From Ignavibacteriota bacterium (GTDB taxonomy: Bacteria; Bacteroidota; UBA10030; JAHEZR01), in assembly GCA_023251005.1 (NCBI GenBank), contig JAHEZR010000004.1, positions 1 to 9,407 of the forward strand: a stretch of 9,407 bases of DNA, given 5' to 3'. Under the pieces are notes generated by a model. It was not told the DNA's origin. It did not search any database and was given only the letters and a program-made list of their open reading frames with translations. Shown here one piece after another: positions 1 through 7,419 of the stretch. The translations under genes and the position numbers were made by a program. Positions within the stretch are counted from its first letter, which is position 1; each line of letters starts with the position of its first letter.

Positions 1-795
1 CTAAGTTTGTTCTCTCCTTCGTTGTGCGGTTCGCGCAACGAAGATACTGATCTCATAGAGTGCAATCATGGGGACTGCAAACACCGTCATTGTGAGTGGA
101 TCCGTCGTTGGCGTGACTACGGCGGCAATGATCAAGATTGCGACGATTGCATGTCGCCGGTAGTGACGCATAAAGGCAGGAGTGAGAATGCCGAAGCGCG
201 CGAGGAAGTAGGAAACCATCGGGAGTTCAAAAATCAATCCGGAGAGAAGGACAAGCGTTAGCATGAAACTCATGTAGTCGGTGACGGCGATCATGTTTTG
301 AATCTGCAGTGAACCAAACGTTGCGAAAAACTGGAGCATGAATGGTAGCATGATGAAGTAAGCGAAGGCAACCCCGCTTAAGAAGCAGATAGAAGTGAAG
401 CCTACGATCCCCGAGACGTATTTTCGTTCCTTCGGGAGTAAACCCGGTTGCACAAACTTCCAGAGGTGATAGAGTATCCACGGTGTGCTGAGGATTAGCC
501 CTGCGACCAACACGACCATCATGTAGAAGGTGATTTGTCCATAGGGAACAACGTTGATGACATTCAGCGGTGGATTTGTACTCTTCAATGGTTTGATGAG
601 AAGCTCGTTTACAATCCAATCCGAAAAAACTGCGCAGATCGCGACCGCGACGATGAGTCCAGCAAGGGCTTTAATCAATCTCCATCGAAGCTCCTCGAGG
701 TGGTCGAGGAAGGACATCTCTTTCTCTCCGGTCGCAGCCTCGGCGTCGCCGTTGCCGGAGAGAGTTTTATCTTCTACTTCCCTCTCAGATATCAT
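1..795 (-). CDS. tatC: Sec-independent protein translocase subunit TatC
   Basis: TatC is the multi-spanning inner-membrane receptor of the twin-arginine pathway. It binds the RR signal peptide of folded cargo and recruits TatA. The 264-residue product is complete, with the stop at the window edge. Family landmarks are visible: the cytoplasmic entry motif MSFLDHLEELRWRL (27-40), the periplasmic-loop signature FVQPGLLPKERK (114-125), the conserved membrane Glu in GLIFELPM (E190), and TPTTDPLTM (228-236) before the last helix. About six hydrophobic segments fit the family. The chosen ATG overlaps the end of doc by 11 bases and gives a 26-residue hydrophilic tail. An internal ATG at 715-717 starts exactly at MSFLDHLEELR and has a better ribosome site (GGAG, 8-base spacer), so a 238-residue form is quite possible. 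No tatA/tatB is seen in the window. The family call is very secure; the start is not. Confidence 0.96.
   Translation of the reverse strand: MISEREVEDKTLSGNGDAEAATGEKEMSFLDHLEELRWRLIKALAGLIVAVAICAVFSDWIVNELLIKPLKSTNPPLNVINVVPYGQITFYMMVVLVAGLILSTPWILYHLWKFVQPGLLPKERKYVSGIVGFTSICFLSGVAFAYFIMLPFMLQFFATFGSLQIQNMIAVTDYMSFMLTLVLLSGLIFELPMVSYFLARFGILTPAFMRHYRRHAIVAILIIAAVVTPTTDPLTMTVFAVPMIALYEISIFVARTAQRRREQT
726..729 (-). promoter_or_regulatory. Ribosome site for the internal tatC start
   Basis: On the minus strand GGAG lies 8 bases before the ATG at 715-717, which begins the canonical TatC N-terminus (MSFLDHLEELR). The ATG at 793-795 has only a poor purine stretch before it. This site argues for translation from the internal start, either alone or as a second product. 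Confidence 0.45.
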
Positions 796-1189
796 GTCGA
801 TCTCGCTTGGACAATCTGGCTTTAATCCACTCAGTGATTGTGTCTAGCTGCACCTTACTAGACGCAATCTGGACCGAAAACTCGACTATCTCAGATTGGT
901 CGAAGTCCCATCCATGCTCATTCTCATATAAATAGATTTGCGTAACTGCGACACCGGTCCGCTTGTTCCCATCGATGAAGGGATGGAACTGGATGAGGGA
1001 TTGTAAAAGAACCGCAGCCTTCGTTTCAACGGCAGGAAAAAACTCTGTTCCGTTAGAAAGCCCTGTAAATGGTCGCGATAGGGCCGAGGCGAGCAGCTTT
1101 TCGTCTTGAACTCCCGGCAGGCCGCCAAATTGCTCGATGATTGAATCGTGAAGCTTGATGACATCAGTGATGTCACGGATGTTGATCAT
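785..1189 (-). CDS. doc: Doc-type (death-on-curing) Fic-fold toxin
   Basis: A 134-residue protein of the Doc branch of the Fic superfamily. Characterised Doc (phage P1) phosphorylates EF-Tu and stalls translation, rather than AMPylating as classical Fic enzymes do. The active-site loop HPFIDGNKRT lies at residues 69-78, with catalytic H69, F71, D73, N75, K76 and R77. The Lys in place of the second Gly, and the absence of the extra Arg of HPFxxGNGRxxR, mark it as Doc-like. The length is near the P1 toxin (about 126). The upstream FGGLPGVQDEKLLASALSRP segment is also typical of the family. Its ATG overlaps the stop of the preceding gene (ATGA, 1186-1189) and has no good ribosome site of its own, so translation is probably coupled. 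Its 3' end overlaps tatC by 11 bases. No residue of the active loop is missing, so it looks intact. Activity on EF-Tu is inferred from the family. Confidence 0.9.
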   Translation of the reverse strand: MINIRDITDVIKLHDSIIEQFGGLPGVQDEKLLASALSRPFTGLSNGTEFFPAVETKAAVLLQSLIQFHPFIDGNKRTGVAVTQIYLYENEHGWDFDQSEIVEFSVQIASSKVQLDTITEWIKARLSKRDRHDI

Positions 1190-1644
1190 AGCTTGGAGAG
1201 CTTCTCAAACGCCTCGCGATTCTTTTCGATTATTTCCTTGTATTCTCTGGAACCTTTATCTAGGGCCCTCTTCGCACCCTCGTTGATTTTCTTAACCTCT
1301 TCACCAGCTCTAAGTTCGAAAACTTCTTCACCGACAAAAGCTTCCGTCTTAGCGATAAAAGAATCGAATTCGGTCTTGATTATCTTTAATACCTGTGAAC
1401 TGAACTGCTCTGCACGCTCCAAACTGTCGAAGTAGAATTCGTAACTTGGCAGATCATTTATGTCGGTGACAAGCCGGGTTTCTGAATAACCTTTATTCTG
1501 CCTTAGATACCCTGCCATTGGCAATTGCAGCTTGAATGGCCCATATCGTGCAAGGTAAAAAACCTCATCATCTGCGAAATTCTCAAGTAAGAATTTCACA
1601 AAAAAGGTTCCTTGTCTTCTATCCTTCTTCAGTCTTACATTCAT
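1186..1644 (-). CDS. Unrecognised protein, candidate antitoxin of the Doc toxin
   Basis: A 152-residue protein of no family I recognise. The first 70 residues alternate hydrophobic and charged residues, suggesting a small alpha/beta or beta domain (VKFLLENF, EVFYLARYG, SYEFYFDS). From about residue 73 to the end it is almost uninterrupted charged helix or coiled coil (KKINEGAKRALDKGSREYKE, then EKNREAFEKLSKL). It lies directly upstream of doc with an ATGA overlap, the usual antitoxin-first order, so I infer an antitoxin role. It is about twice the length of Phd. It shows no clear Phd, AbrB or ribbon-helix-helix domain, nor the (S/T)xxxE(G/N) inhibitory motif of class I Fic antitoxins. It starts 18 bases after glyA at a well-placed ribosome site. 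Three 60-base lines here are 40-42% G+C, below glyA (52 and 63% in two lines), which hints at transfer. It might instead be a Doc substrate or an unrelated passenger. Confidence 0.75.
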   Translation of the reverse strand: MNVRLKKDRRQGTFFVKFLLENFADDEVFYLARYGPFKLQLPMAGYLRQNKGYSETRLVTDINDLPSYEFYFDSLERAEQFSSQVLKIIKTEFDSFIAKTEAFVGEEVFELRAGEEVKKINEGAKRALDKGSREYKEIIEKNREAFEKLSKL

Positions 1645-1650
1645 GGTTGG

Positions 1651-1658
1651 TCTCCTCT
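1651..1658 (-). promoter_or_regulatory. Strong Shine-Dalgarno of the putative antitoxin
   Basis: On the minus strand AGAGGAGA precedes the ATG at 1642-1644, with 7 bases between GGAG and ATG. It lies wholly in the 18-base gap after glyA. It is the clearest ribosome site of any gene here. Together with the weak site of doc, it would favour antitoxin over toxin synthesis. Confidence 0.6.
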
Positions 1659-1662
1659 GGAC

Positions 1663-2964
1663 TTAATTCACTCGAATCTCTGAATACAGCGGAAACTTCT
1701 TACACAGTTCTCTCACAGTCTCCTTCATGTTCTTGTACAGCTTTTCGTTCCCCACCTTTCGTATTACTTCATCAATCATCTCTCCAATCATCTCCATCTC
1801 ACTCTCTTTCATTCCGCGAGTTGTGACGGCGGGCGTTCCTATGCGGATACCACTCGTCACAAGGGCTGGCTTGTCATCAAACGGCACCATGTTCTTGTTC
1901 ACCGTTATGCCAGAGTTCTCGAGTGCGTTTTCGGCGTCTTTGCCTGAGACGCCTTTGTTCCGTAAGTCCACGAGCATGAGGTGAGTATCTGTGCCGCCCG
2001 AGATGATGTAGTAGCCGAGGCTGACGAGTTTCTGAGCCAGCGCATTTGCATTCTTTATGATCTGTTCAGCGTACGCTTTGAAGCTTGGCTGAAGTGCTTC
2101 ACCAAACGCGACGGCCTTCGCTGCGATCACATGCATCAACGGGCCGCCTTGAATCCCGGGCATCACTGTTCCGTCGAGCACCTCTGAAATCATTTTCACC
2201 CTGCCGCTCTTTGCAGCCTGGAGCCCGAAGGGATTTTCCTTGTCTTTTCCGACGAGGATCAACCCGCCGCGCGGACCTCTCAGCGTCTTGTGTGTAGTGG
2301 AAGTGACAACATCACAGTAGGGCAGAGGATCGTTGAGGAGTTTCATCGCGATGAGACCCGCCGGGTGGGCGATGTCTGCCATGAGGAACGCACCGACGGC
2401 ATCTGCAATCTGTCGGAATGCCTTATAGTCAATGTCGCGGGAGTAAGCGCTTGCGCCGATGACGATCAGTTTCGGTTTTTCATTCCTTGCTAAGGTTTCG
2501 ACTTCATTGAAATCGATTCTCCCCGTCTCGCGATTCACACCGTACGGGATGACGCGATAGAGCTGTCCAGAAAAGTTTACGGGAGAGCCGTGCGTGAGGT
2601 GACCGCCGTGAGAAAGATTCATTCCCATGATCGTGTCGCCGGGTTTCACAAAGGTGAAGTAGGCGGCCATGTTCGCTTGTGAACCCGAATGCGGCTGGAC
2701 GTTTGCGTATTCGGCGCCGAAGAGTCGCTTCACCCGGTCACGTGCAAGGTTCTCTGCCACGTCAACGAATTCACATCCACCGTAATAGCGCTTCCCCGGA
2801 TATCCCTCGGCGTATTTGTTCGTCATGACGTTTCCGAGGGCTTCAAGAACCGCAGGGCTCACAAAGTTTTCAGATGCGATAAGCTCAACGGTGAAGTTCT
2901 GACGACCAATTTCATCCCGGATGGCGGAGAAGACTTCTGTATCTTTTTCTCGAAGATAACGCAC
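1663..2964 (-). CDS. glyA: Serine hydroxymethyltransferase
   Basis: A PLP enzyme that interconverts serine plus tetrahydrofolate with glycine plus 5,10-methylene-tetrahydrofolate. It is the main cytoplasmic source of one-carbon units. The 433 residues match the usual bacterial length (about 415-435). Visible landmarks are [13 protein letters not shown] (30-42), [18 protein letters not shown] (51-68), [12 protein letters not shown] (91-102), HGGHLTHG (119-126), DIAHPAGLI (D197 and H200 at the cofactor) and [14 protein letters not shown] (221-234), with the Schiff-base lysine at K226. The start is GTG at 2962-2964. It gives the family-typical opening ([15 protein letters not shown]) but has no obvious ribosome site, so coupling to rpiB, which ends 14 bases upstream, is likely. 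An rpiB-glyA pairing is also known from Bacillus (ywlF-glyA). All catalytic residues appear intact. Confidence 0.98.
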   Translation of the reverse strand: MRYLREKDTEVFSAIRDEIGRQNFTVELIASENFVSPAVLEALGNVMTNKYAEGYPGKRYYGGCEFVDVAENLARDRVKRLFGAEYANVQPHSGSQANMAAYFTFVKPGDTIMGMNLSHGGHLTHGSPVNFSGQLYRVIPYGVNRETGRIDFNEVETLARNEKPKLIVIGASAYSRDIDYKAFRQIADAVGAFLMADIAHPAGLIAMKLLNDPLPYCDVVTSTTHKTLRGPRGGLILVGKDKENPFGLQAAKSGRVKMISEVLDGTVMPGIQGGPLMHVIAAKAVAFGEALQPSFKAYAEQIIKNANALAQKLVSLGYYIISGGTDTHLMLVDLRNKGVSGKDAENALENSGITVNKNMVPFDDKPALVTSGIRIGTPAVTTRGMKESEMEMIGEMIDEVIRKVGNEKLYKNMKETVRELCKKFPLYSEIRVN

Positions 2965-2978
2965 TGGGCGCAGGATAA

Positions 2979-3419
2979 TTAAAGGTTGGTAAGCGAATGG
3001 ATTTTTTTAACACGGCGTTCGTGACGGCCACCCTCAAATTTCGTTTGCAACCAGACGCGGGTGATCTCCTCGACCTTTGGCCAATCCGTCAGCCGTTCCC
3101 CAAGAACCAAGACATTCGTGTCATTGTGGCTTCGTGACAGCCGGGCCATCTCAACTGTCGTACAGACAGCCGCACGCACGCCCTTCGATTTGTTTGCGAC
3201 TATGTCCATGCCGATACCGCTCCCGCACACCATAATCGCACGATCACATTCTCCACTTGAGACGGCTTCCGAAGCGGCATGCGCAAAATCTGGGTAGTCC
3301 GAGGGTTCAGCCGACCATGTCCCAAAATCCTCGCAGCGTTCTCCCAAGGACTCGAGAAGCTTCTTCAGTTTTTCTTTGTACTGAAATCCAGCATGGTCGC
3401 TTGCGAGGGCAATCATCAT
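2979..3419 (-). CDS. rpiB: Ribose 5-phosphate isomerase B
   Basis: Interconverts ribose 5-phosphate and ribulose 5-phosphate in the non-oxidative pentose-phosphate pathway; some homologues also act on allose 6-phosphate. The 146 residues fit the RpiB/LacAB fold. SDHAG (7-11) is the N-terminal phosphate/ring-opening site. CGSGIGM (65-71) carries the proton-transfer C65. SHNDTNVL contains H98, and R132 and R136 in GGRHERR match the phosphate-binding arginines; numbering is offset by one from the E. coli enzyme. The gene opens with tandem ATGs (3417-3419 and 3414-3416). GAGAG lies 4 or 7 bases before them, which slightly favours the second, so the N-terminus may be one residue shorter. It starts 11 bases after the barrel-protein gene and ends 14 bases before glyA, so it is almost certainly co-transcribed with both. 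Confidence 0.97.
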   Translation of the reverse strand: MMIALASDHAGFQYKEKLKKLLESLGERCEDFGTWSAEPSDYPDFAHAASEAVSSGECDRAIMVCGSGIGMDIVANKSKGVRAAVCTTVEMARLSRSHNDTNVLVLGERLTDWPKVEEITRVWLQTKFEGGRHERRVKKIHSLTNL

Positions 3420-3430
3420 CGTTCTCTCAA

Positions 3431-4684
3431 TTATTCCTCTTCACTCCGAACGAACCAGCGTTCCCCCGCATTTAGCGTGAAGGACAGCCGAAGGATGTTG
3501 TCCTTGAGAAGGTGTTGACCGGTCGTGCCGCGCCGTCCGTATTCGACGGCAAGGTCGAGATTCGTATCATATGCTATTGGTAGACCGAGTCCTGCAGTGA
3601 CCGCAATCTCGTTGATTGAGGTAGACCCTATCTGATAGTATGACGAAAGATGATAAGCGCCGAATCGGTAAGCGACCTTCTTCCAATACGATGCACCGGT
3701 CTCTCGCGAAGGTTGAATCTCTATTCCGAGAGAGACGCGTGAACTGCTTCTGATCTGCGGCGGATGAACGCCATAGAAACTGAAATCACTCCACTTCTGG
3801 TGGAGAAAATCTGCTGCAAGCAAATACTTATCGTTCAATAACCACGCGATACCGGCACCTCCTGAAATGGGAATGTGAATTTCTCCATCTCGAACTGCAA
3901 GAGTATCCTCCCCAATTGGTGAGATGTTTATGTTCTCTTGCGTTGCATTGAGATTAGTCGCTGTCGAGAGAATCACTCCAACGTTTAGGTTGTTCAGACC
4001 CGTTGCGCCTGTCAGTCGCCCAAAGCCATTATAGATGGCCCCGAAAGTGAAGTCAAAGCCATTCGCGCTCACCGTCCGGCGGTACTTTGTTGCAGCGAAG
4101 TCACTCGAGGAGGACGAAACATCCGAGCCGCTTCGGATTTGTCCGAAGAGATAATTCATTCTGAGGCCGAGGTGAAGACTGTCGAAAGGAGTAAAGGATA
4201 GACCCGCAAGAGCCGTCGAGAGTCCACCTTCTCCAAAATACACTTGGGAGTAAAGGTCGGAACCGAAGGCCTGATCGTCTTGGACTTTATAATTGACGCT
4301 GCTGTAGGGGTTGAAACCAGCAGAAAAGGTGAGCCCGTCACTGGGAGAAATTGGGACGGCAAAAATTGCGCCTCCAAAATTCCCCGAGCTCAAGTATGAT
4401 GATCGCACACCATCTGTAGTCTTAAATCCCTCGTACGAGAACGTGCCGCTGAGGTGCGTTCGAGAAATTTCCGTCTGGCCAGCAGGGTTGAGTCGATTGA
4501 TGGAATTCAGACCTATTAAGGCGACTGTGGTTCCACCCATTCCGGCTGAGCGGCCGCCAGCGAAGAATCGAATATCACCGATTCCATAACGAGAGTATCC
4601 GGAGCCTCCATTTCCACCCAAAGCAACATGTGTGAGTAGTGAAATTAGGCAGGTAGACAAGAATAGAATCAGAGAACGCGTCAT
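3431..4684 (-). CDS. Outer-membrane beta-barrel protein, FadL/PorV-like
   Basis: A 417-residue exported protein. It has an N-terminal signal peptide (MTRSLILFLSTCLISLLTHVALG; a cut near residue 23 is my estimate). The mature start, YGIGDIRFFAGGRSAGMGGTTVAL followed by a LNPAG segment, resembles the N-terminal plug/first-strand region of FadL-type and PorV-type barrels of Bacteroidota. The rest is alternating amphipathic strands rich in Tyr, Phe, Ser and Gly, with repeated turns such as GLSFTPFDSLHLGLRMNYLFG, and aromatic residues near strand ends. A barrel of roughly 14 strands is plausible. It ends RWFVRSEEE rather than in the usual terminal aromatic residue, so the last strand probably finishes a little earlier. 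It follows the lipoprotein gene by 22 bases and precedes rpiB by 11, so the lipoprotein may be its partner at the outer membrane. I cannot tell a transporter from a secretion component. No good ribosome site is seen. Confidence 0.8.
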   Translation of the reverse strand: MTRSLILFLSTCLISLLTHVALGGNGGSGYSRYGIGDIRFFAGGRSAGMGGTTVALIGLNSINRLNPAGQTEISRTHLSGTFSYEGFKTTDGVRSSYLSSGNFGGAIFAVPISPSDGLTFSAGFNPYSSVNYKVQDDQAFGSDLYSQVYFGEGGLSTALAGLSFTPFDSLHLGLRMNYLFGQIRSGSDVSSSSSDFAATKYRRTVSANGFDFTFGAIYNGFGRLTGATGLNNLNVGVILSTATNLNATQENINISPIGEDTLAVRDGEIHIPISGGAGIAWLLNDKYLLAADFLHQKWSDFSFYGVHPPQIRSSSRVSLGIEIQPSRETGASYWKKVAYRFGAYHLSSYYQIGSTSINEIAVTAGLGLPIAYDTNLDLAVEYGRRGTTGQHLLKDNILRLSFTLNAGERWFVRSEEE

Positions 4685-4706
4685 AGTTGTCGGTCTTGGA
4701 AATCGA

Positions 4707-5852
4707 TTAGAGGAGTCGTGAATAAAGCACTTTCAATCTTGGTCTCTTCGTAGGGTCTGCCGAGGCTGAGAAGAATGTGAAGAGACCAAGGTTTGAGGTT
4801 TCGGCAAGCGCTTCAATCTGCAAACCCACATTTGCCCGGCCGTTGATCCATCGCTGGACATCGGACGTGATCGTGATTGAATACACGTTGCTATTGGGGT
4901 CGAGACGGCGCCCAATGACAGCCGATGTACCCAGGACTGAATCGCTCGTGACGAGATAAAAAGAGATAAGTGAATCCACTGTTTGGGAGTCCAGTCTTGA
5001 GTTCAGGGTGTCGCGCGTGAGCTCCAGTGTTGCCCGGTGGATCCCACTATGAAGAGGGAGCCCCTGTAAGTCAAATGTCAAGACCGAACGATAGGCAACG
5101 CCGGCTTGTATATAGACGAGTTGCGGGTTGGTGGTCAGGTTCTCGACGTTCGCAACGTGTGCATCCTGGCCAACATCAAAAGTAATCGTTGAGTGTGTCC
5201 CACCTTTCGAGTAGGTGACGACAAGCCGCGGTGCACCGCTCGAACCAAATGAATGAAACCCGAGAATGGTATTTCCACCGCCTGTGGGCAGGAGAATGAT
5301 ACCTTGAATGGTCTCAGTTCCTGCCACCTGCAGCCAATTCATCACGAGGGTTGTATCGAGGGCTACGACGATCGAATCGCTATCGGCAACCGCGCCGCTA
5401 AAACTTCCTCTCGAAATGTTTTCGTAAGAGGCCGTTGTGACGCTGTCCCACGTGACTCCCGATTCAGTCCATCCTTGGATCATCTTGTACACGGAAAAGG
5501 AAATAGAGTTCTTACTTTTATCAAACCGATAACTTTGTCTGAGAATCAAGTTGGCAGAGAGGACGCTGGCAGTTTTTAAACTATCCGGAATTGAGGTGAA
5601 TCGTAGAAGGGCCTTCGCCATGTATCCATCATCTTGCCCGATAAGAAGATTCGTGCTTTGTCCAGTATTGATTCGCCTGAGAATTGAAGTGCTCGTCTTT
5701 GGGGTGAGGTTTGCGGTGTCAAGGCGTAGCAGGTCTTGTGAAGATAAAAGGCCGAGGCCGACGGAAGTCGGTTCGTCGCTACATCCCAAACACATCGAAA
5801 GAGTGAACAGGACGGAGAGAGGGAATAGAAAGTCACGAGATATTCTCAACAT
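4707..5852 (-). CDS. Lipoprotein with two DNRLRE/DUF4270-like domains
   Basis: A 381-residue product from the ATG at 5850-5852. A longer reading from a TTG at 5913-5915 adds 21 residues in front of a good signal peptide and is less likely. The signal (LRISRDFLFPLSVLFTLSMCLG) ends in a lipobox-like CLGC, so C24 would be lipidated. The next residues, Ser-Asp-Glu, recall the Bacteroidota lipoprotein surface-export signal. Two similar beta-rich domains follow, at about 70-215 and 250-378. Each has a membrane-free jelly-roll pattern and closes with a matching strand (APRLVVTYS; RPRLKVLYS). The first has the WTESGVTWDSV hallmark of DNRLRE domains and the second has DVQRWINGRANVGLQIE. A DUF4270-type lipoprotein next to glgA is, as I recall, common in Bacteroidota. 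Likely role: a surface structural or binding subunit paired with the barrel protein 22 bases downstream. The ligand is unknown. Confidence 0.78.
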   Translation of the reverse strand: MLRISRDFLFPLSVLFTLSMCLGCSDEPTSVGLGLLSSQDLLRLDTANLTPKTSTSILRRINTGQSTNLLIGQDDGYMAKALLRFTSIPDSLKTASVLSANLILRQSYRFDKSKNSISFSVYKMIQGWTESGVTWDSVTTASYENISRGSFSGAVADSDSIVVALDTTLVMNWLQVAGTETIQGIILLPTGGGNTILGFHSFGSSGAPRLVVTYSKGGTHSTITFDVGQDAHVANVENLTTNPQLVYIQAGVAYRSVLTFDLQGLPLHSGIHRATLELTRDTLNSRLDSQTVDSLISFYLVTSDSVLGTSAVIGRRLDPNSNVYSITITSDVQRWINGRANVGLQIEALAETSNLGLFTFFSASADPTKRPRLKVLYSRLL

Positions 5853-5899
5853 GAGCTCAGGGTAGTGCGTCGTACGTCTTCCTTCCAAAATCGTTTGCC

Positions 5900-5910
5900 A
5901 GATCCGATCT
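5900..5910. promoter_or_regulatory. Short palindrome between glgA and lipoprotein gene
   Basis: AGATC-C-GATCT is a perfect inverted repeat in the 82-base gap between glgA and the lipoprotein gene, the widest gap in the minus-strand run. It has no T-run on either strand, so it is not an intrinsic terminator. It could be a weak operator or an RNA-processing hairpin. Short palindromes also arise by chance, and no promoter was recognised beside it. Confidence 0.15.
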
Positions 5911-5934
5911 CGCAATCGCCGGGTGTGAGGCGCT

Positions 5935-7419
5935 TCAGTGCTTCAGAAGATTTTTGTAAAGGTTGCTGTACTTCTTTGCTGACGATTCCCACGAAAAGTC
6001 CTTTAGCATGGCTTGCTTCATCATTTTTCGCCACGCAGTCATGTTCCCGTAATGCGCCACAGCTCGCTCGATCGCTTTCAGCAACTCCTTTGGGTCGTAA
6101 AGGCTAAACTTAAATCCTGTCCCATTCCCCGTTGTGGAGTCGTAGTCCTCGATCGTGTCGTCAAGGCCGCCGGTCGCTCGAACAATCGGTATGGTTCCGT
6201 ATCGGAGACTATACATCTGATTGAGGCCGCAAGGTTCATATCGAGAAGGCATAAGGAACATATCACTTCCCGCCTCGATAAGGTGGGCAAGGTCATTATT
6301 GAACCCAAAGTAAAGCCCGACTTTCTTGGGATAGCGTTTCTGGACTGCTTCAAATAACTCTTGATATTTTTTCTCACCGCTTCCGAGTAAAACGATCTGG
6401 ATTTCGAGCTTCAACAGGTCATCGGCAATCTCTTTGATAAGATCAAACCCCTTTTGGTCAGCAAGTCGAGAGATCATCCCAATCAGTGGAGTGCTCTCCT
6501 TGTACTCAAGCTTAAATTTTCTCAGGAGCTCGATCTTATTGTGAGTCTTCCCATCAAGATTCTTTGCATCAAATTTGTGTGGGATGAGCTTATCAATTTC
6601 CGGATTCCATATCGAGTAATCGATGCCATTGAGGATGCCGATGAGGTCTGCATTCCTCTTGCGAAGGACGCCGCTCAACCCACATCCGTATTCATCGGAC
6701 GATTGTATCTCCGCCGCATACTTCTCGCTCACGGTGGTGATCGCATCTGCATAGACTAATCCCGCCTTCAAAAAATTCATGTTGCCATAGAATTCAACTC
6801 CTTCGGGTTGAAAAAGTTCCGCCGGCAGGTGAGTCTTTGAAAATGAGCTTTTCGGGAAAGTGCCCTGGTACGCCATGTTGTGAATTGTGAAGACGGTCTT
6901 CACCCGGGCGAAAAATGGGTCATTCCGATAGAGTGTCTTCAGATACGCGGGGATCAATCCAGTTTGCCAGTCGTTACAGTGAATGATTTCAGGTTGCCAG
7001 CCGAGGCGCTTGAGGGTTTCCAAAATCCCTCGGCAAAAGAAGATAAACCTCTCGTCGTTGTCCGCATAATCTTTATGGGAGTCTGGGTTGACGTAGAGGC
7101 CGCTTCGTTCAAAGAGGCCCTTGTTCGCAAGGAAATAGACCTGGATCTTGGATTTTGTGTTTGTGAGGATACAAGAATTGATGTTCGCCCTCTCAACCTT
7201 TGGGCCTATGGGGATTTCAATCTCCTTCAATCTCAGAACGTCGTGAAGCCGGAACTTGTGCTCGTTGACGCTTCTGTACTTCGGCATGATGACTCGCATC
7301 TCATGTCCAAGTTCATTGACGGCCTGTGGCAGGGCGCCAGAAACGTCGGCAAGGCCGCCGGTTTTCGCAAAAGGCTCAACTTCACTTGACACGAAGAGAA
7401 TGTTCAGAGGTTTTGACAT
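5935..7419 (-). CDS. glgA: Glycogen synthase (GT5, ADP-glucose type)
   Basis: Transfers glucose from a nucleotide sugar to the non-reducing end of an alpha-1,4-glucan. The bacterial GT5 family normally uses ADP-glucose. The 494 residues form the two Rossmann domains of a GT-B enzyme. KTGGLADV (19-26) holds K19 of the nucleotide-sugar loop. HCNDWQTGLIPAYL (147-160) and FTIHNMAYQG (177-186) are N-domain signatures. ISRLADQKGFD provides R318 and K323 for phosphate binding. PSRYEPCGLNQ (391-401) has the catalytic-site E395, and RATGGLDDT (414-422) follows. All key residues are present and the length is normal. It opens the minus-strand run, with no clear ribosome site (CTTCCTGA precedes ATG), as is common in Bacteroidota. 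No glgB, glgC or glgP is visible here. Substrate choice is inferred from the family. Confidence 0.97.
   Translation of the reverse strand: MSKPLNILFVSSEVEPFAKTGGLADVSGALPQAVNELGHEMRVIMPKYRSVNEHKFRLHDVLRLKEIEIPIGPKVERANINSCILTNTKSKIQVYFLANKGLFERSGLYVNPDSHKDYADNDERFIFFCRGILETLKRLGWQPEIIHCNDWQTGLIPAYLKTLYRNDPFFARVKTVFTIHNMAYQGTFPKSSFSKTHLPAELFQPEGVEFYGNMNFLKAGLVYADAITTVSEKYAAEIQSSDEYGCGLSGVLRKRNADLIGILNGIDYSIWNPEIDKLIPHKFDAKNLDGKTHNKIELLRKFKLEYKESTPLIGMISRLADQKGFDLIKEIADDLLKLEIQIVLLGSGEKKYQELFEAVQKRYPKKVGLYFGFNNDLAHLIEAGSDMFLMPSRYEPCGLNQMYSLRYGTIPIVRATGGLDDTIEDYDSTTGNGTGFKFSLYDPKELLKAIERAVAHYGNMTAWRKMMKQAMLKDFSWESSAKKYSNLYKNLLKH

Noticed and set aside
1186..1644. Phd or AbrB-type antitoxin identity for the 152-residue protein
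   Set aside because: It is too long, with no N-terminal Phd/YefM or AbrB pattern visible. Only its position supports an antitoxin role.
5853..5915. TTG start giving a 402-residue lipoprotein
   Set aside because: The added 21 residues (RDRIWQTILEGRRTTHYPEL region) sit in front of a complete signal peptide and would disrupt export. The ATG at 5850-5852 is better.
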